NCBI RefSeq assembly: GCF_016834655.1
Contig: NZ_JAENHP010000001.1
Location: 310,001-374,000, forward strand
Length of the DNA stretch: 64,000 nt
From: Paractinoplanes ovalisporus
GTDB lineage: Bacteria > Actinomycetota > Actinomycetes > Mycobacteriales > Micromonosporaceae
Direction: 5' to 3'
The translations under genes were made by a program, and so were the position numbers. The notes under the pieces were generated by a model. That model was given only the letters and a program-made list of their open reading frames with translations. It searched no databases and had not been told where the DNA came from. Positions 23,362-32,209 of the stretch are shown piece by piece (the first letter of the stretch is position 1; every line of letters starts with the position of its first letter).

Positions 23362-26300
23362 GCGCCTGGACCACGACGTCGCCGGCCACGAGCGTGCTCT
23401 ACCAGGCCCGGACGCTGCTCACACCCGGCGCGTTGGAGCTGGCCTGCCACGCGGCGGTCCCGGCCGTTCTCGACGCGGGTTTCCTGCACCTGTTACGGGT
23501 CAACTTCTTCATCGACCCGCCGGTGGTGCTCGGCTACGACGTCGAGGCCGAACTCCTGCACTCGCCGCTGTTCCAGGAGGCGGGCGACGGCCTGTACGAG
23601 GTCGATCCGCCGCTGCGGCGCCGCCTGCTGGCCGGCCTGGACGCGGCGTACGGTTTCGAACGCCTGCGCAAAGTGGCCCTGTTGCTGGAGCAGTACACCA
23701 ACCACGAGGAACCGTGGCAGCCGCGCGAGCTCGAGTACGCCCAGCGGCTGACCGCGCTGAGCATCGTCGAGCCCGGCCGCGCGGCCGACTGGCTGGCCGG
23801 CGCGCAGGGCAGCGTGCGTGGGCAGGAGGCACTGGGCCAGGAATGGTTCGTCGCCATGCGCGAACGCCTCACCGACCAGGCCACCCCGCCGGCCAACCTG
23901 GCCGAGGAGACCGCGCGCCTGCTGGCCCGGATCTCCGTCGAGTCCGTCCATGCGCTGGGCCAGCTCGCGCTGCTGCCCGGGGCCGACCTGGCCGAGATCA
24001 CCAATGCCCTGGCGGGACTGGTCTCCCACTCCGACCCGGCCGTCTCATCGCTGGCCACCGAGGTCCAGCGAACGCTGCGCGACGTCTTCGGGCCCGGAAT
24101 CCCTCCGGACGCCCGGAGGCCTGACGCCGGGACGACGCTGCTCGACCTTCTCGGCCTGAGCGGCGGGTCGTCGGCCGAGCTGCGTCAGGTCATGAGCCGG
24201 CCCCGGCCCGCACAGGAGAACCTGCGGGTGCCGATCGGCGAGACCACTGACGGATCCCCGGTGCTGCTCGACCTGAAGGAGTCGGCGCTGGGCGGGATGG
24301 GCCCGCACGGCCTTCTGATCGGCGCCACCGGATCCGGGAAATCCGAGCTGCTACGCACGCTGGTGACGGCGCTGGCGATCACCCACTCGTCCGAGGCGCT
24401 GAATTTCGTCATGATCGATTTCCGTAGCGGCGCGACGTTCCATCAGCTGGACACCCTTCCCCACACGGCCGCGGTGATCACCAACCTGTATCTGGATCCG
24501 TCGCTGCTCGGCCGCCTGTCCGACGCTCTCGTCGGTGAGCTCGTCCGGCGGCAGGAGTTGCTGCGGTCGTCCGGCAATCTGGCCAGCCGACGCGAATACG
24601 TCATGGCCCGGGGTGAGGATGGCAGCCTGCCGTCGTTGCTGATCGTCGTCGACGAATTCTCCGAACTGCTCGCGGCCCGGCCCGACCTGATCGACACTTT
24701 CCTGCAGATCGGCCGGGTCGGCCGGTCGCTCGGCGTGCACCTGCTGCTGGCGGGTCAGCGGTTCGACGACGGTCGGCTGCGGGGGCTCACCACACATCTC
24801 TCGTATCGGATCTGCTTGCGCACGGCCTCAGCGGTGGATTCGCGGGCCATGATCGGCACGACCGATGCTTACGAGTTGCGGCTGGCACCGGGTCAGGGCT
24901 ATGTCCGAGAGGACGGCGGTCCCCTGGTTCAGTTCCAGGCGGCCTACGTCTCGGGTGCCGGGCAGTCCTCCGGAAGCGGCTTCGGGAACGCGTCGTTGCT
25001 GGAGGTCGTCGTGGAGAGCCTGCGAGGCTCGGGGCCGACCGCCCGGCAGGTGTGGCTGCCGCCGCTTCGCGGATCGGTGACTCTCGACGTTCTGGCCGGT
25101 GACGTGATCATCGACGAGAAACGAGGCCTCACCTACGCCCGCAGCGAGTGGCGTGACGCCGTACGCGTGCCCCTCGCCGCGATCGACCGACCGCTGGACC
25201 GGCGGCGCGACGTGCTGCGACTGGATCTGGGCGGCAGCAACGGACACGTCGGAATCGTCGGTGCCAGTCGCTCCGGGAAGGGAACGGCGCTCCGGACGTT
25301 CGTCTGCTCCCTCGCGCTCGCCCGCACCCCCGACGAGGTGCACGTCTACTGCCTCGATCTCGGCGGCCACGACGTCCTCGCCCCACTGCGGCGGTTGCCT
25401 CACGTCGGAGGGGTGGCGGAGTCGAGGGACGCCAACGCGGTCCGGGAGACCGTCGCTCAGATGATCAACCTGGTCGACCGGCGTGAGCGGCTGCTCACCA
25501 AACTTGGTCTGACCTCTATCGACGCCTACCGCGCCCAGCCGCACCACCAGAACCTTCCCGACGTCTTCCTGGTCGTTGCCGACTGGGCCGCCCTCCGTTA
25601 CGAGCATCCGGACCTCGAGCCGGTCATCATCAACAATGTCGTCCGGCGCGGGCTCACCTACGGCGTCCACGTCGTGGCTACCGCGAAACGCTGGGAGGAC
25701 TTCCGAGCTGACTTCGGGGATCTGCTCGGCACCCGCGTCGAACTGCGGCTCGACGATCCGGCCGACTCGGTCATCGATCCCCGGGCGGCGGCTGAGTTGC
25801 CGCACTCCCCCGGCCACGGCATCACGCGGAACCCGGCCGATGGGACCAGGAGCCTGCATCTCGTGATCGCACGTCCCGAGCTGGAAGGCCGGAACGAGCG
25901 GGAGCTCATCCAGGCGATCGCCGACAACTGGCACGGTGCTCGTCCGCCGAATTGGCCGCCCCTTCCGCCCATCGTCCCGTACATGCAAATGATCTTCCGG
26001 CCGGAGGACGGTCTCCGGCTGCCGATCGGAATCGCCGAGGCCGACCTGCGGCAGGTGGACATCGACCTCGGGCTGGACCCGAACTTTCTCGTCTTCGGCG
26101 ACCACGGCTGTGGCAAGACAACGTTTCTTCGAGCCCTGGCCCGGACGATCAGGCGCCGTTTCAACCAGGGCGAAGCCGAGATCGCCTTGATCGACTACCA
26201 GTCAGGCCTGCGGGGCATCACCGGGACCACCCACGCGAGTACCACCAGGGACGCCGAATCCCTGATCGCCCTCTACACCGAGGCTCTTCGGGCACGCATG

Positions 26301-26678
26301 CCGGGTCCCGAGGTGACAGCCGGCCGGCGTCGCGACCGTTCCTGGTGGGAGGGTCCTGAACTGTTCGTGCTCGTAGACGACTACGAGCTGCTGACCGACA
26401 GTCCGGACAACCCGTTGCTGCCGCTGATCCCGCACGTGTTGCTGGCCCGCGATATCGGTCTGCACATCATCCTCACCGCGCGTACCCGTGCCGCGGATGA
26501 TCCCGTCCTGGAACGTCTGAGAAGGACCGAGACCCACGGCCTCGTCATGTCGGGCTCGCCAGAGACAGGCGCCCTGATCGGCGCCGCACGGCCGACACCG
26601 ATGGCACCTGGGCAGGGCAGGCTGGTCACACACCAGAGCATCACCTCGATCCAGCTCTACCACCTGCCCCCATCCTGA
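23358..26678 (+). CDS. Soluble EccC-like triple-ATPase (FtsK/SpoIIIE) protein
   Basis: The 1106-residue protein has three FtsK/SpoIIIE ATPase domains with Walker A motifs GATGSGKS (322-329), GASRSGKG (635-642) and GDHGCGKT (914-921). Walker B-type strands are IVVDEFSELL, VFLVVADWAAL and FVLVDDYELL. These and segments such as GRSLGVHLLLAGQR match ATPase domains 1-3 of the type VII secretion motor EccC. Unlike EccC it has no N-terminal membrane helices. Instead the first 300 residues are a helical domain whose start (LELACHAAVPAVLDAGF, LRRRLLAGLDAAYGFERL) resembles regions linked to SAV_2336-type effectors. GTG 23358 overlaps the vWA stop. Substrate unknown; DNA or protein translocation is possible. 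Confidence 0.85.
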   Translation: MSAWTTTSPATSVLYQARTLLTPGALELACHAAVPAVLDAGFLHLLRVNFFIDPPVVLGYDVEAELLHSPLFQEAGDGLYEVDPPLRRRLLAGLDAAYGFERLRKVALLLEQYTNHEEPWQPRELEYAQRLTALSIVEPGRAADWLAGAQGSVRGQEALGQEWFVAMRERLTDQATPPANLAEETARLLARISVESVHALGQLALLPGADLAEITNALAGLVSHSDPAVSSLATEVQRTLRDVFGPGIPPDARRPDAGTTLLDLLGLSGGSSAELRQVMSRPRPAQENLRVPIGETTDGSPVLLDLKESALGGMGPHGLLIGATGSGKSELLRTLVTALAITHSSEALNFVMIDFRSGATFHQLDTLPHTAAVITNLYLDPSLLGRLSDALVGELVRRQELLRSSGNLASRREYVMARGEDGSLPSLLIVVDEFSELLAARPDLIDTFLQIGRVGRSLGVHLLLAGQRFDDGRLRGLTTHLSYRICLRTASAVDSRAMIGTTDAYELRLAPGQGYVREDGGPLVQFQAAYVSGAGQSSGSGFGNASLLEVVVESLRGSGPTARQVWLPPLRGSVTLDVLAGDVIIDEKRGLTYARSEWRDAVRVPLAAIDRPLDRRRDVLRLDLGGSNGHVGIVGASRSGKGTALRTFVCSLALARTPDEVHVYCLDLGGHDVLAPLRRLPHVGGVAESRDANAVRETVAQMINLVDRRERLLTKLGLTSIDAYRAQPHHQNLPDVFLVVADWAALRYEHPDLEPVIINNVVRRGLTYGVHVVATAKRWEDFRADFGDLLGTRVELRLDDPADSVIDPRAAAELPHSPGHGITRNPADGTRSLHLVIARPELEGRNERELIQAIADNWHGARPPNWPPLPPIVPYMQMIFRPEDGLRLPIGIAEADLRQVDIDLGLDPNFLVFGDHGCGKTTFLRALARTIRRRFNQGEAEIALIDYQSGLRGITGTTHASTTRDAESLIALYTEALRARMPGPEVTAGRRRDRSWWEGPELFVLVDDYELLTDSPDNPLLPLIPHVLLARDIGLHIILTARTRAADDPVLERLRRTETHGLVMSGSPETGALIGAARPTPMAPGQGRLVTHQSITSIQLYHLPPS

Positions 26679-26687
26679 GAGGACACC

Positions 26688-27629
26688 ATGCCGGAGCTGG
26701 CCCACCAGGCCGACCGTATACCCGTCTCGGCCGCGCAGCTCGGCGCCTGGAGCGGGGAGAAGCTGGGCTCCACGCTGCGCCTGGCCGGCCCCTGCCCCGC
26801 GTGCCACCACGACGCGCAGGCGGCGGTCGCGTTGACCAGTACCTCGCTGGAGGGCAACACCTCCTCCCCCGCCCGGGCCACCCTGACTGTGGCGATGGCC
26901 TGCAACTGCGAGCGCGCCCACGACGGCTGGCCCGGCACTCCGCCGAAGGGCTGCGGCCGCACCTGGACCGCGAGCGCCCGCATCGCCGCCGACGACCAGG
27001 TGACGCTGGAACCCGCCGACGACCCCTACCTGGCCGAGGCCGCCGCCGCGCTGCGCACGACCGAGACCGGGCAGATCGACCGGCTGCGCGCCGCGGCCGA
27101 GAAGTGGATCGCTGGGATCACCGCCCTCTTCGGCATCGTCGCCGTGCTGGGCCTGACCCTGAGCGCCGACCAGATCCGCAAGCTCGCGGTCGGCGGCCGG
27201 ATCACGGTGGCGCTGCTGCTGGCCGTGGCGGCGACGCTGGCCGGGGTGGCGATCGTCCGCGCCTACCAGGCCGCGTACGGGTGGCCGCGCACACGCTCGG
27301 TCGCCGACGACACCGAGCTGCTGGCCTGGTACGCCCGGCACCGCGCGCTGCCCGAGGCCACCGCCACCCGGCTCCGACAGGCCGTGACGGCGGCCGTCGC
27401 CGCGCTCGCCGCCCTGGTCGTGACGGGCGGCCTGACCTGGTTCCTGCCCGCCGCCAAACCCGACGCCCCGCTGCTCAAGGTGACCACCCGCGGCCAGGAG
27501 ATCGTCTGCGGCACGCTGCTGTCGTCCACGGCGGACTCGGCCCTGCGGGTCCGGCGGGCCGACGACGGCACGGTGACCACGCTCGCGGTGACCGACATCG
27601 CCCGGGTCACCGCCACCGACAAGTGCTGA
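26688..27629 (+). CDS. Membrane protein with N-terminal Cys/His cluster, last gene of the MoxR-vWA-EccC operon
   Basis: The 313-residue protein is not from a family I recognise. Residues 36-95 contain CPACHH, then CNCERAHD and KGCGRTW, which could form a zinc-ribbon-like fold. Three hydrophobic helices lie at about residues 143-161, 170-190 and 238-258. A small C-terminal beta-rich domain follows (LLKVTTRGQEIVCGTLL to the end), which ends in Cys. ATG 26688 follows AGAGGA and lies 9 nt after the EccC-like stop. Its position suggests that it anchors or receives the soluble ATPase at the membrane. It converges with the EAD1-protease gene with a 13-bp gap. Confidence 0.7.
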   Translation: MPELAHQADRIPVSAAQLGAWSGEKLGSTLRLAGPCPACHHDAQAAVALTSTSLEGNTSSPARATLTVAMACNCERAHDGWPGTPPKGCGRTWTASARIAADDQVTLEPADDPYLAEAAAALRTTETGQIDRLRAAAEKWIAGITALFGIVAVLGLTLSADQIRKLAVGGRITVALLLAVAATLAGVAIVRAYQAAYGWPRTRSVADDTELLAWYARHRALPEATATRLRQAVTAAVAALAALVVTGGLTWFLPAAKPDAPLLKVTTRGQEIVCGTLLSSTADSALRVRRADDGTVTTLAVTDIARVTATDKC

Positions 27630-27642
27630 GGGCAGCGGCCGG

Positions 27643-28671
27643 TCAGGACGGTCGGTAGGCGCCGAAGACCGCCGCCGCCGGGACGGCCCGGTTGTGGTCG
27701 GGGCGGTGCCAGGTCGAGCGGTCCGGGTCGCCCGCCTGGTGGATCGCGGCCAGCTCCATGCCGAGCGTGAAGCACGGCGACCCGGACGAGCCCTCGTCGG
27801 TGTTGGCGGTGTGCCGCAGCCGGGTCCCGTTGGCGTTCACGTCGAGCACCTGCCCGAACGTGAGGCGTAACGGCTTGCCCTCGATGTGCTGGAGCACGAG
27901 CAGGTCGTCGCCGGCCCGCAGCGGTCCGGCGGCCACCCGCTCGATCCAGCCGCGTCGCCCGGCACCCGGTTCGGCCCGGTCGCCGACCGGTTCCCGGCCC
28001 GGTTCGCGGGCCAGCCGCAGCACGGCGAAGTCGAGTTCGTCCGGTGCCGGCTCACCGCCGTGCTCGTCGGCGGCGCTGTGCGGCGCGGCGGCGACCTTCC
28101 AGTCGTCGGCCAGTGCGATCGTCCGGCCGTCGAGCAGGTGCTCACCGACGTGCTTGTAGTCGAACCGCACGCTCACGTCGGCGGCGTCCAGGTCGCCGGT
28201 GAAGAGTTCCCGGACGACGTGGTAGCTGGTCATGCAGAGGTCGGGGCCGACGAGAAATCCGGTGCCCATCGCCACCGGGCCGGTCGCCGTCGACCGCTCG
28301 AACTTGCCTACCTGCCCCTCGACGGTGGCCAGCGCGGCCCGGAACAGGGCCGGGCGGATGTCGGGGGCCCGCTTGAGGATGGTCTCCAGGCCGCCGGTCT
28401 CGACCGCCACGTGCCGGCGCTGGGCGACCTCGAACAGCCGCTGCTCGGCCGGGCGGGACCGGCGGGCGGCGAGCACCAGCTGGTCGAGCCAGCCCTCGGA
28501 GTCGGCCGCCATGATCAGGTCGAAGACGATGGACTCGTAGTCGGCCTTCATGGTGATGCGGTGCAACTGCTTGTCGAGCCGGTAGAAGAGCATCTGCTTG
28601 AGCCGCTCGGGCTCGAAGGAGTCGAGGATCGCGTCGCTCAGCAGCCGAGCCGTCCCGCCGTCGATGGCCAT
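27643..28671 (-). CDS. EAD1-trypsin-like serine protease
   Basis: The 342-residue protein joins an N-terminal EAD1 adaptor (about 8-90; LLSDAILDSFEPERL, signature SEGWLDQLVLAA) to a trypsin/Deg-like protease. The catalytic residues are H151 (TSYHVV), D214 (ELDFAVL) and S296 in GSSGSP. The EAD1 matches the one in the first protein of the neighbouring operon. Homotypic EAD contacts are how such adaptors are thought to bring effectors to sensors. As the protease lacks a signal peptide, it would act on cytoplasmic proteins when recruited or released. ATG 28671 keeps the whole EAD1. It is opposite in strand to the operon, so it has its own promoter. Confidence 0.88.
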   Translation of the reverse strand: MAIDGGTARLLSDAILDSFEPERLKQMLFYRLDKQLHRITMKADYESIVFDLIMAADSEGWLDQLVLAARRSRPAEQRLFEVAQRRHVAVETGGLETILKRAPDIRPALFRAALATVEGQVGKFERSTATGPVAMGTGFLVGPDLCMTSYHVVRELFTGDLDAADVSVRFDYKHVGEHLLDGRTIALADDWKVAAAPHSAADEHGGEPAPDELDFAVLRLAREPGREPVGDRAEPGAGRRGWIERVAAGPLRAGDDLLVLQHIEGKPLRLTFGQVLDVNANGTRLRHTANTDEGSSGSPCFTLGMELAAIHQAGDPDRSTWHRPDHNRAVPAAAVFGAYRPS

Positions 28672-28698
28672 GCCGCATCCTGCCACGACGGCCCGCAC

Positions 28699-28710
28699 TG
28701 ACATTTGTCA
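28699..28710. promoter_or_regulatory. TGACA-TT-TGTCA dyad in the protease/membrane-protein divergent region
   Basis: TGACATTTGTCA has perfect 5-bp arms around a 2-bp centre, between the protease start (28671) and the next gene (28770). It is the only AT-rich dyad in this 98-bp region and is a candidate operator for the protease gene. No regulator gene is adjacent. Confidence 0.3.
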
Positions 28711-28769
28711 CGCCGGATACCGGCTGTCCGGCACGCTGGCCGGGATATCGGCGGGTGTCCAGTAAAGAC

Positions 28770-29738
28770 ATGAAGCGTTATGCCGTTGCCCTGTTCTTTC
28801 TGGCGCCGCTCGTGGCCGAGTTTCTGCTCGGGAATCTGCCCATTGTGCTGCTGCCCGCGGTGCTCGCGCTGGCTCCGCTGTACGGCGGTGGGGCGCTGCT
28901 CATCCGGGAACTTGTGCGGCGGCGCGGGCTGGGCTGGCCGAACATCGTGATTCTGGGCGTGGCCTACGGCGTACTGGAAGAGGGGTTGACCACGCAGTCG
29001 CTGTTCAACCCGAACTATGCCGACCAGCACCTGCTTGTGGACGGGTTTGTGCCGGCGCTGGGCATCGCGGTTCCGTGGACGATCTTCGTGATCGGGCTGC
29101 ACGTGTTCTGGAGCGTCGGCGCGTCGATCCTGATGGTGGAAAGCCTCGCCGGGGACCGACGCACCACGCCGTGGCTCGGGCGGACGGGGCTGATCGTGAC
29201 CGGGGTGCTGTTCGCCGCGGGTATAACGATCAGCACGGCGATCAACATGTCGATGTGGCCCTACACCGCTACGGCCGGGCAGTTCGCGGCCACAGGGGTT
29301 GTTCTGGCGCTGCTCGTCGCGGCGGGGCTTCTGCTTCGCTTCCGGTTCCGGCCTCGCGGGGGCAGAGCACCTTCCCCTCGTACGGTGCTGGTCTGCACTC
29401 TGATCGCCGGCGCGCTGTTCATGGGACTCACCCTCGTGGACGTGCCGACCTGGGTGGGCGTGGCCGTGTGGGTGGCCGACGTGGCCGTCACGCTGACGCT
29501 GATCGCCCGCTGGGCGGCCCACGACGGGTGGAACGACATGCACTACCTCGCGATCGGCGCGGGTCTGCTGCTCACGTACGCGTGGCACTCCTTCGCCGAA
29601 TCGCCGGTCGGGGCCACCGAGGTCGCCATCGATCTGGTCGGGAACGCGGTCTTCACGGCCGGGGCGATCGTGCTCATCTTTGTGGCCTGGCGCCGCACCC
29701 GCGTCAGGGATATCCTGACGGCGTCAGGGTTGGCCTGA
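28770..29738 (+). CDS. Multi-spanning membrane protein, unknown function
   Basis: About 322 residues with roughly eight to nine hydrophobic segments: [66 protein letters not shown] and further ones to the C-terminus. The EEGL motif after the third helix, and a later WHSFAESP, recall CPBP-type intramembrane proteins, but the second half of that motif set is missing, so I leave the family open. ATG 28770 was chosen over GTG 28755; neither has a strong ribosome binding site. It lies 19 nt upstream of the ClpX-type zinc finger gene. Confidence 0.7.
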   Translation: MKRYAVALFFLAPLVAEFLLGNLPIVLLPAVLALAPLYGGGALLIRELVRRRGLGWPNIVILGVAYGVLEEGLTTQSLFNPNYADQHLLVDGFVPALGIAVPWTIFVIGLHVFWSVGASILMVESLAGDRRTTPWLGRTGLIVTGVLFAAGITISTAINMSMWPYTATAGQFAATGVVLALLVAAGLLLRFRFRPRGGRAPSPRTVLVCTLIAGALFMGLTLVDVPTWVGVAVWVADVAVTLTLIARWAAHDGWNDMHYLAIGAGLLLTYAWHSFAESPVGATEVAIDLVGNAVFTAGAIVLIFVAWRRTRVRDILTASGLA

Positions 29739-29757
29739 CGATCCGAAAGGAGACGCC

Positions 29758-30105
29758 ATGACCACGGTGACCGTCACGCGCTGCTCGTTCTGCGGCAAGA
29801 CCGAGGAAGAAGTGGCCCAACTGATCGCCGGGCCCGGGCCCAGCATCTGCGACGAGTGCGTCGGGCTCTGCAACGACGTGCTGGCCGGCAAGCGCCTCGA
29901 GGGCGTACGGCTGTGGGCCGACCAGTCCGATGAGGAGTTGCTGGCCACGATGGTCCGCGTCGCGTCGCTGAAGCACGACGTCGACCGGGCGGTGGGGCGA
30001 ATCGCCCGCCTGTTGCGCACCAGGGGCACCACGTGGACCACGATCGGGGAGGCGCTGGGCATCACCAAGCAGTCAGCTTGGGAACGGTTCTCCGGGGAGG
30101 ACTGA
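29758..30105 (+). CDS. Stand-alone ClpX-type C4 zinc finger protein with C-terminal HTH-like region
   Basis: The 115-residue protein begins with the ClpX N-terminal zinc-binding domain ([11 protein letters not shown], then CDECVGLC), but has no AAA+ part. ClpX uses this domain to dimerise and dock adaptors or substrates. The C-terminal half ends [19 protein letters not shown], which looks like a helix-turn-helix. It may be a small regulator using a ClpX-like zinc domain for dimerisation. ATG 29758 follows AAAGGAG. A tandem array whose first unit contains this gene's stop codon begins immediately at its end. Confidence 0.85.
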   Translation: MTTVTVTRCSFCGKTEEEVAQLIAGPGPSICDECVGLCNDVLAGKRLEGVRLWADQSDEELLATMVRVASLKHDVDRAVGRIARLLRTRGTTWTTIGEALGITKQSAWERFSGED

Positions 30106-30260
30106 GCCCGCGCAACTGGGAGGACTGAGCCCCCGCGCGACTCGGAGGACTGAGCCCCCGCGACTGGGAGAACTGAGCCGGCACGACGGGCAGACTGACC
30201 TGGCGCGGCGGGGAGATCGGCGCCGGCGCGACGGGCAAACCGACCCGGCGCGGCAGGGAG
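30101..30260. repeat. Tandem array A: seven units of 22-25 bp
   Basis: Seven imperfect units such as ACTGAGCCCCCGCGACTGGG repeat head to tail. The first begins within the last codon of the ClpX-type zinc finger gene and contains its TGA stop. Units decay toward the right, becoming ACCGACCCGGCGCGGCAGGG. No coding function is evident, and no unique spacers separate the units. Confidence 0.8.
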
Positions 30261-30312
30261 ATCTGCGCCATGCCGGAGTGTCGATCAATGGCCGGTGGAG
30301 CGCCCGGCGCAG

Positions 30313-30318
30313 TACGGT
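30313..30318 (+). promoter_or_regulatory. -10 box of leaderless SEC-C transcript
   Basis: TACGGT fits TANNNT and ends 6 nt before GTG 30325, supporting a leaderless mRNA and the chosen start. Confidence 0.5.
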
Positions 30319-30324
30319 GGCGGC

Positions 30325-31323
30325 GTGGCGTTCAAAACCGAGCTGACCAGCGAAGACCTCAGTGACATCCGGCAGTCCGCACTCGGCGCGGCCGACCCGC
30401 TCGGCATTGCGGCCGACCTGGCCGACGCAGCCGAGGCGGGGCGACTCGCGGACAAGGACGATGCGGGCTATGCCCTCGCCCTGGCCGCCGAGATCGCGGA
30501 GAGCCGCAACAAGCTCGATGCCGCGCTCCGCTACGTGGAGCGCAGCGTCGAGGCGTACGGGGAAAGAGACGACAGCCAGGCCGGCGGCGCGCAGGCCCTG
30601 CGGGCTCGCATCCTGTTCCGCCTCGGCCGCACCGACGACGCGCTGGCCGCGCTGGAACCGTTGCGCCCGCTGCTGACCCGGCACACGGACGCGCCGGCCT
30701 ACATCACGGCCGCTCTCGCCGCGGGCGGGCAGGCACGGGTGGCCCAGCAGTGGCTGACCGAGGCCGTGGAGCAGGCGCTGGCCGATTCCGGCAACACCGC
30801 CGAGCCGTCCTCGGCCGAGGACGCGGGCGTGCTCTTCTTCCTGCTGCAGCAGCGGCACCGGCTGCGCCACGCGCTCGGCCTGCAGCACGACACGCACGAC
30901 AACCTGGCCGAGCGGCTCGAGACCCGGCTGACCAACGCGGGTGCCGCCACCGCGGCCGCGGCCGCTCCCGACCTGCTGTTCTTCCGGCAGCCCGAGTTCG
31001 ACCGGCTGCTCGAGAAGCTGCCCGCGCTGGCCGAGCCGTTCGGCGCGAACTGGGACGAGCACCGCGGCATCCTCGAACGCGAGCTCGTACGCCTGACCAC
31101 CGCGGGCCGGTCGGGGCTGACCCTGCTGCCGGCCACGGTGGTGGGCCTGACCGGGTTCGCCGGGGCCGACGGCGACCCGGCCGACGCCAAGGTGCGCGCG
31201 GGCTACGCCGAGCAGCTGGCCGGCCGCGAGGGGCAGATCCCGTGGCCGCCGGAGCGTAACGGCGCCTGCTGGTGCGGTTCGGGGCTGAAATACAAGAAGT
31301 GCTGCCTGCCGCGTTCGCGCTGA
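30325..31323 (+). CDS. TPR-like protein with C-terminal SEC-C zinc motif
   Basis: The 332-residue cytoplasmic protein is mostly alpha-helical, with TPR-like repeats in the first half (GYALALAAEIAESRNKLDAALRYVERSV, ALRARILFRLGRTDDALAALEPL). It ends with a SEC-C metal-binding motif CWCGSGLKYKKCC. SEC-C motifs bind zinc and dock proteins, as at the end of SecA. No catalytic domain is visible; it is probably an adaptor. The GTG at 30325 is supported by the leaderless -10 box at 30313. It is flanked by tandem arrays on both sides, with a small membrane gene just downstream. Confidence 0.82.
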   Translation: MAFKTELTSEDLSDIRQSALGAADPLGIAADLADAAEAGRLADKDDAGYALALAAEIAESRNKLDAALRYVERSVEAYGERDDSQAGGAQALRARILFRLGRTDDALAALEPLRPLLTRHTDAPAYITAALAAGGQARVAQQWLTEAVEQALADSGNTAEPSSAEDAGVLFFLLQQRHRLRHALGLQHDTHDNLAERLETRLTNAGAATAAAAAPDLLFFRQPEFDRLLEKLPALAEPFGANWDEHRGILERELVRLTTAGRSGLTLLPATVVGLTGFAGADGDPADAKVRAGYAEQLAGREGQIPWPPERNGACWCGSGLKYKKCCLPRSR

Positions 31324-31339
31324 CCCATACGATCGTGGG

Positions 31340-31546
31340 GTGACCGCTCCTGATGAGGATCCGCTGGTTCCCTATCAGGAGCCGTCGCCCGACGCGCCCG
31401 AAGAGCCCCGGCGCTCCGACTGGCGCTGGCTGATCGCGACGGTCCTCGTGCTGATCGTCGTCTGCGGTGGCGCCCTGTTGGTGTTGCACGCCTGGGTCGG
31501 CGACGGCATCGACCAGTACCTGGAGTCGGTCGCGCGCGAAAACTGA
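31340..31546 (+). CDS. Small single-span membrane protein
   Basis: The 68-residue protein has an acidic Pro-rich N-terminus, one transmembrane helix (WLIATVLVLIVVCGGALLVL, about 29-48) and a short amphipathic tail. Family unknown. The GTG at 31340 is preceded by TACGAT at 31328-31333, 6 nt upstream, so it is probably leaderless. Tandem array B begins right after its TGA. Confidence 0.6.
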   Translation: MTAPDEDPLVPYQEPSPDAPEEPRRSDWRWLIATVLVLIVVCGGALLVLHAWVGDGIDQYLESVAREN

Positions 31547-31551
31547 GCGCA

Positions 31552-32125
31552 CCCCCCCAAACGCGCACCGCCCGAACACACACCGCCCAAACGCCCACCA
31601 CTCGAACACGCACCGCTCGAACGCGCACCGCTCGAACGCGCACCGCTCGAACGCGCACCGCTCGAACGCGCACCGCTCGAACACGCACCGCTCGAACACG
31701 CACCGCTCGAACACGCACCGCTCGAACACGCACCGCCCGAACGCGCACCGCTCGAACACGCACCGCCCGAACACGCACCGCCCGAACACGCACCGCGCAA
31801 GCGCGCAGGGCCCGAACACGCACCGCGCAAGCGCGCAGGGCCCGAACACGCACCGCGCAAACGCGCACCGCCTCAACGCACACCGCCGGGACACGCACCA
31901 CCCGAACACGCACCGCGCAAGCGCGCAGGGCCCGAACACGCACCGCGCAAACGCGCACCGCCTCAACGCACACCGCCGGAACACGCACCGCCCGAACGCA
32001 TACCGCCCGAGCACACACCGCCCAAGCGCGCAGGGCCCGAACACGCACCGCGCAAACGCGCAACTAGCATTCGAGCACGCACCCTCCGAACGCACACCGC
32101 GCGCAAACGCGCATTAGCATTCGAG
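31552..32125. repeat. Tandem array B: about 38 units of 15 bp
   Basis: The unit is close to CTCGAACGCGCACCG, varied to CCCGAACACGCACCG. About 38 copies fill the region between the 68-residue gene and the DUF3592 gene. Higher-order copies of 30-60 bp (GCGCAAGCGCGCAGGGCCCG blocks) show recent internal duplication. Because 15 is a multiple of three, several frames stay open by chance, giving false long pentapeptide ORFs on both strands. The remaining stretch to 32209 holds no gene. Confidence 0.9.
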
Positions 32126-32209
32126 CGCGCAAACGAGCGCCCGAAGACTGAAGGCGCGAATGTGAATCAGCCGTCGGGGCGATCGACGGCGGCGCGTGGG
32201 TGATCCAGC

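Noticed and set aside
23358..26678. Type VII (ESX) secretion locus
   Set aside because: The ATPase resembles EccC, but there is no EccB, EccD, EccE, mycosin or WXG100 gene nearby and the protein has no membrane anchor.
30704..32117. Pentapeptide-repeat-like open frames on both strands over array B
   Set aside because: The 15-bp unit is divisible by three, so frames stay open by construction. Neither strand has a plausible start context or a known pentapeptide pattern.
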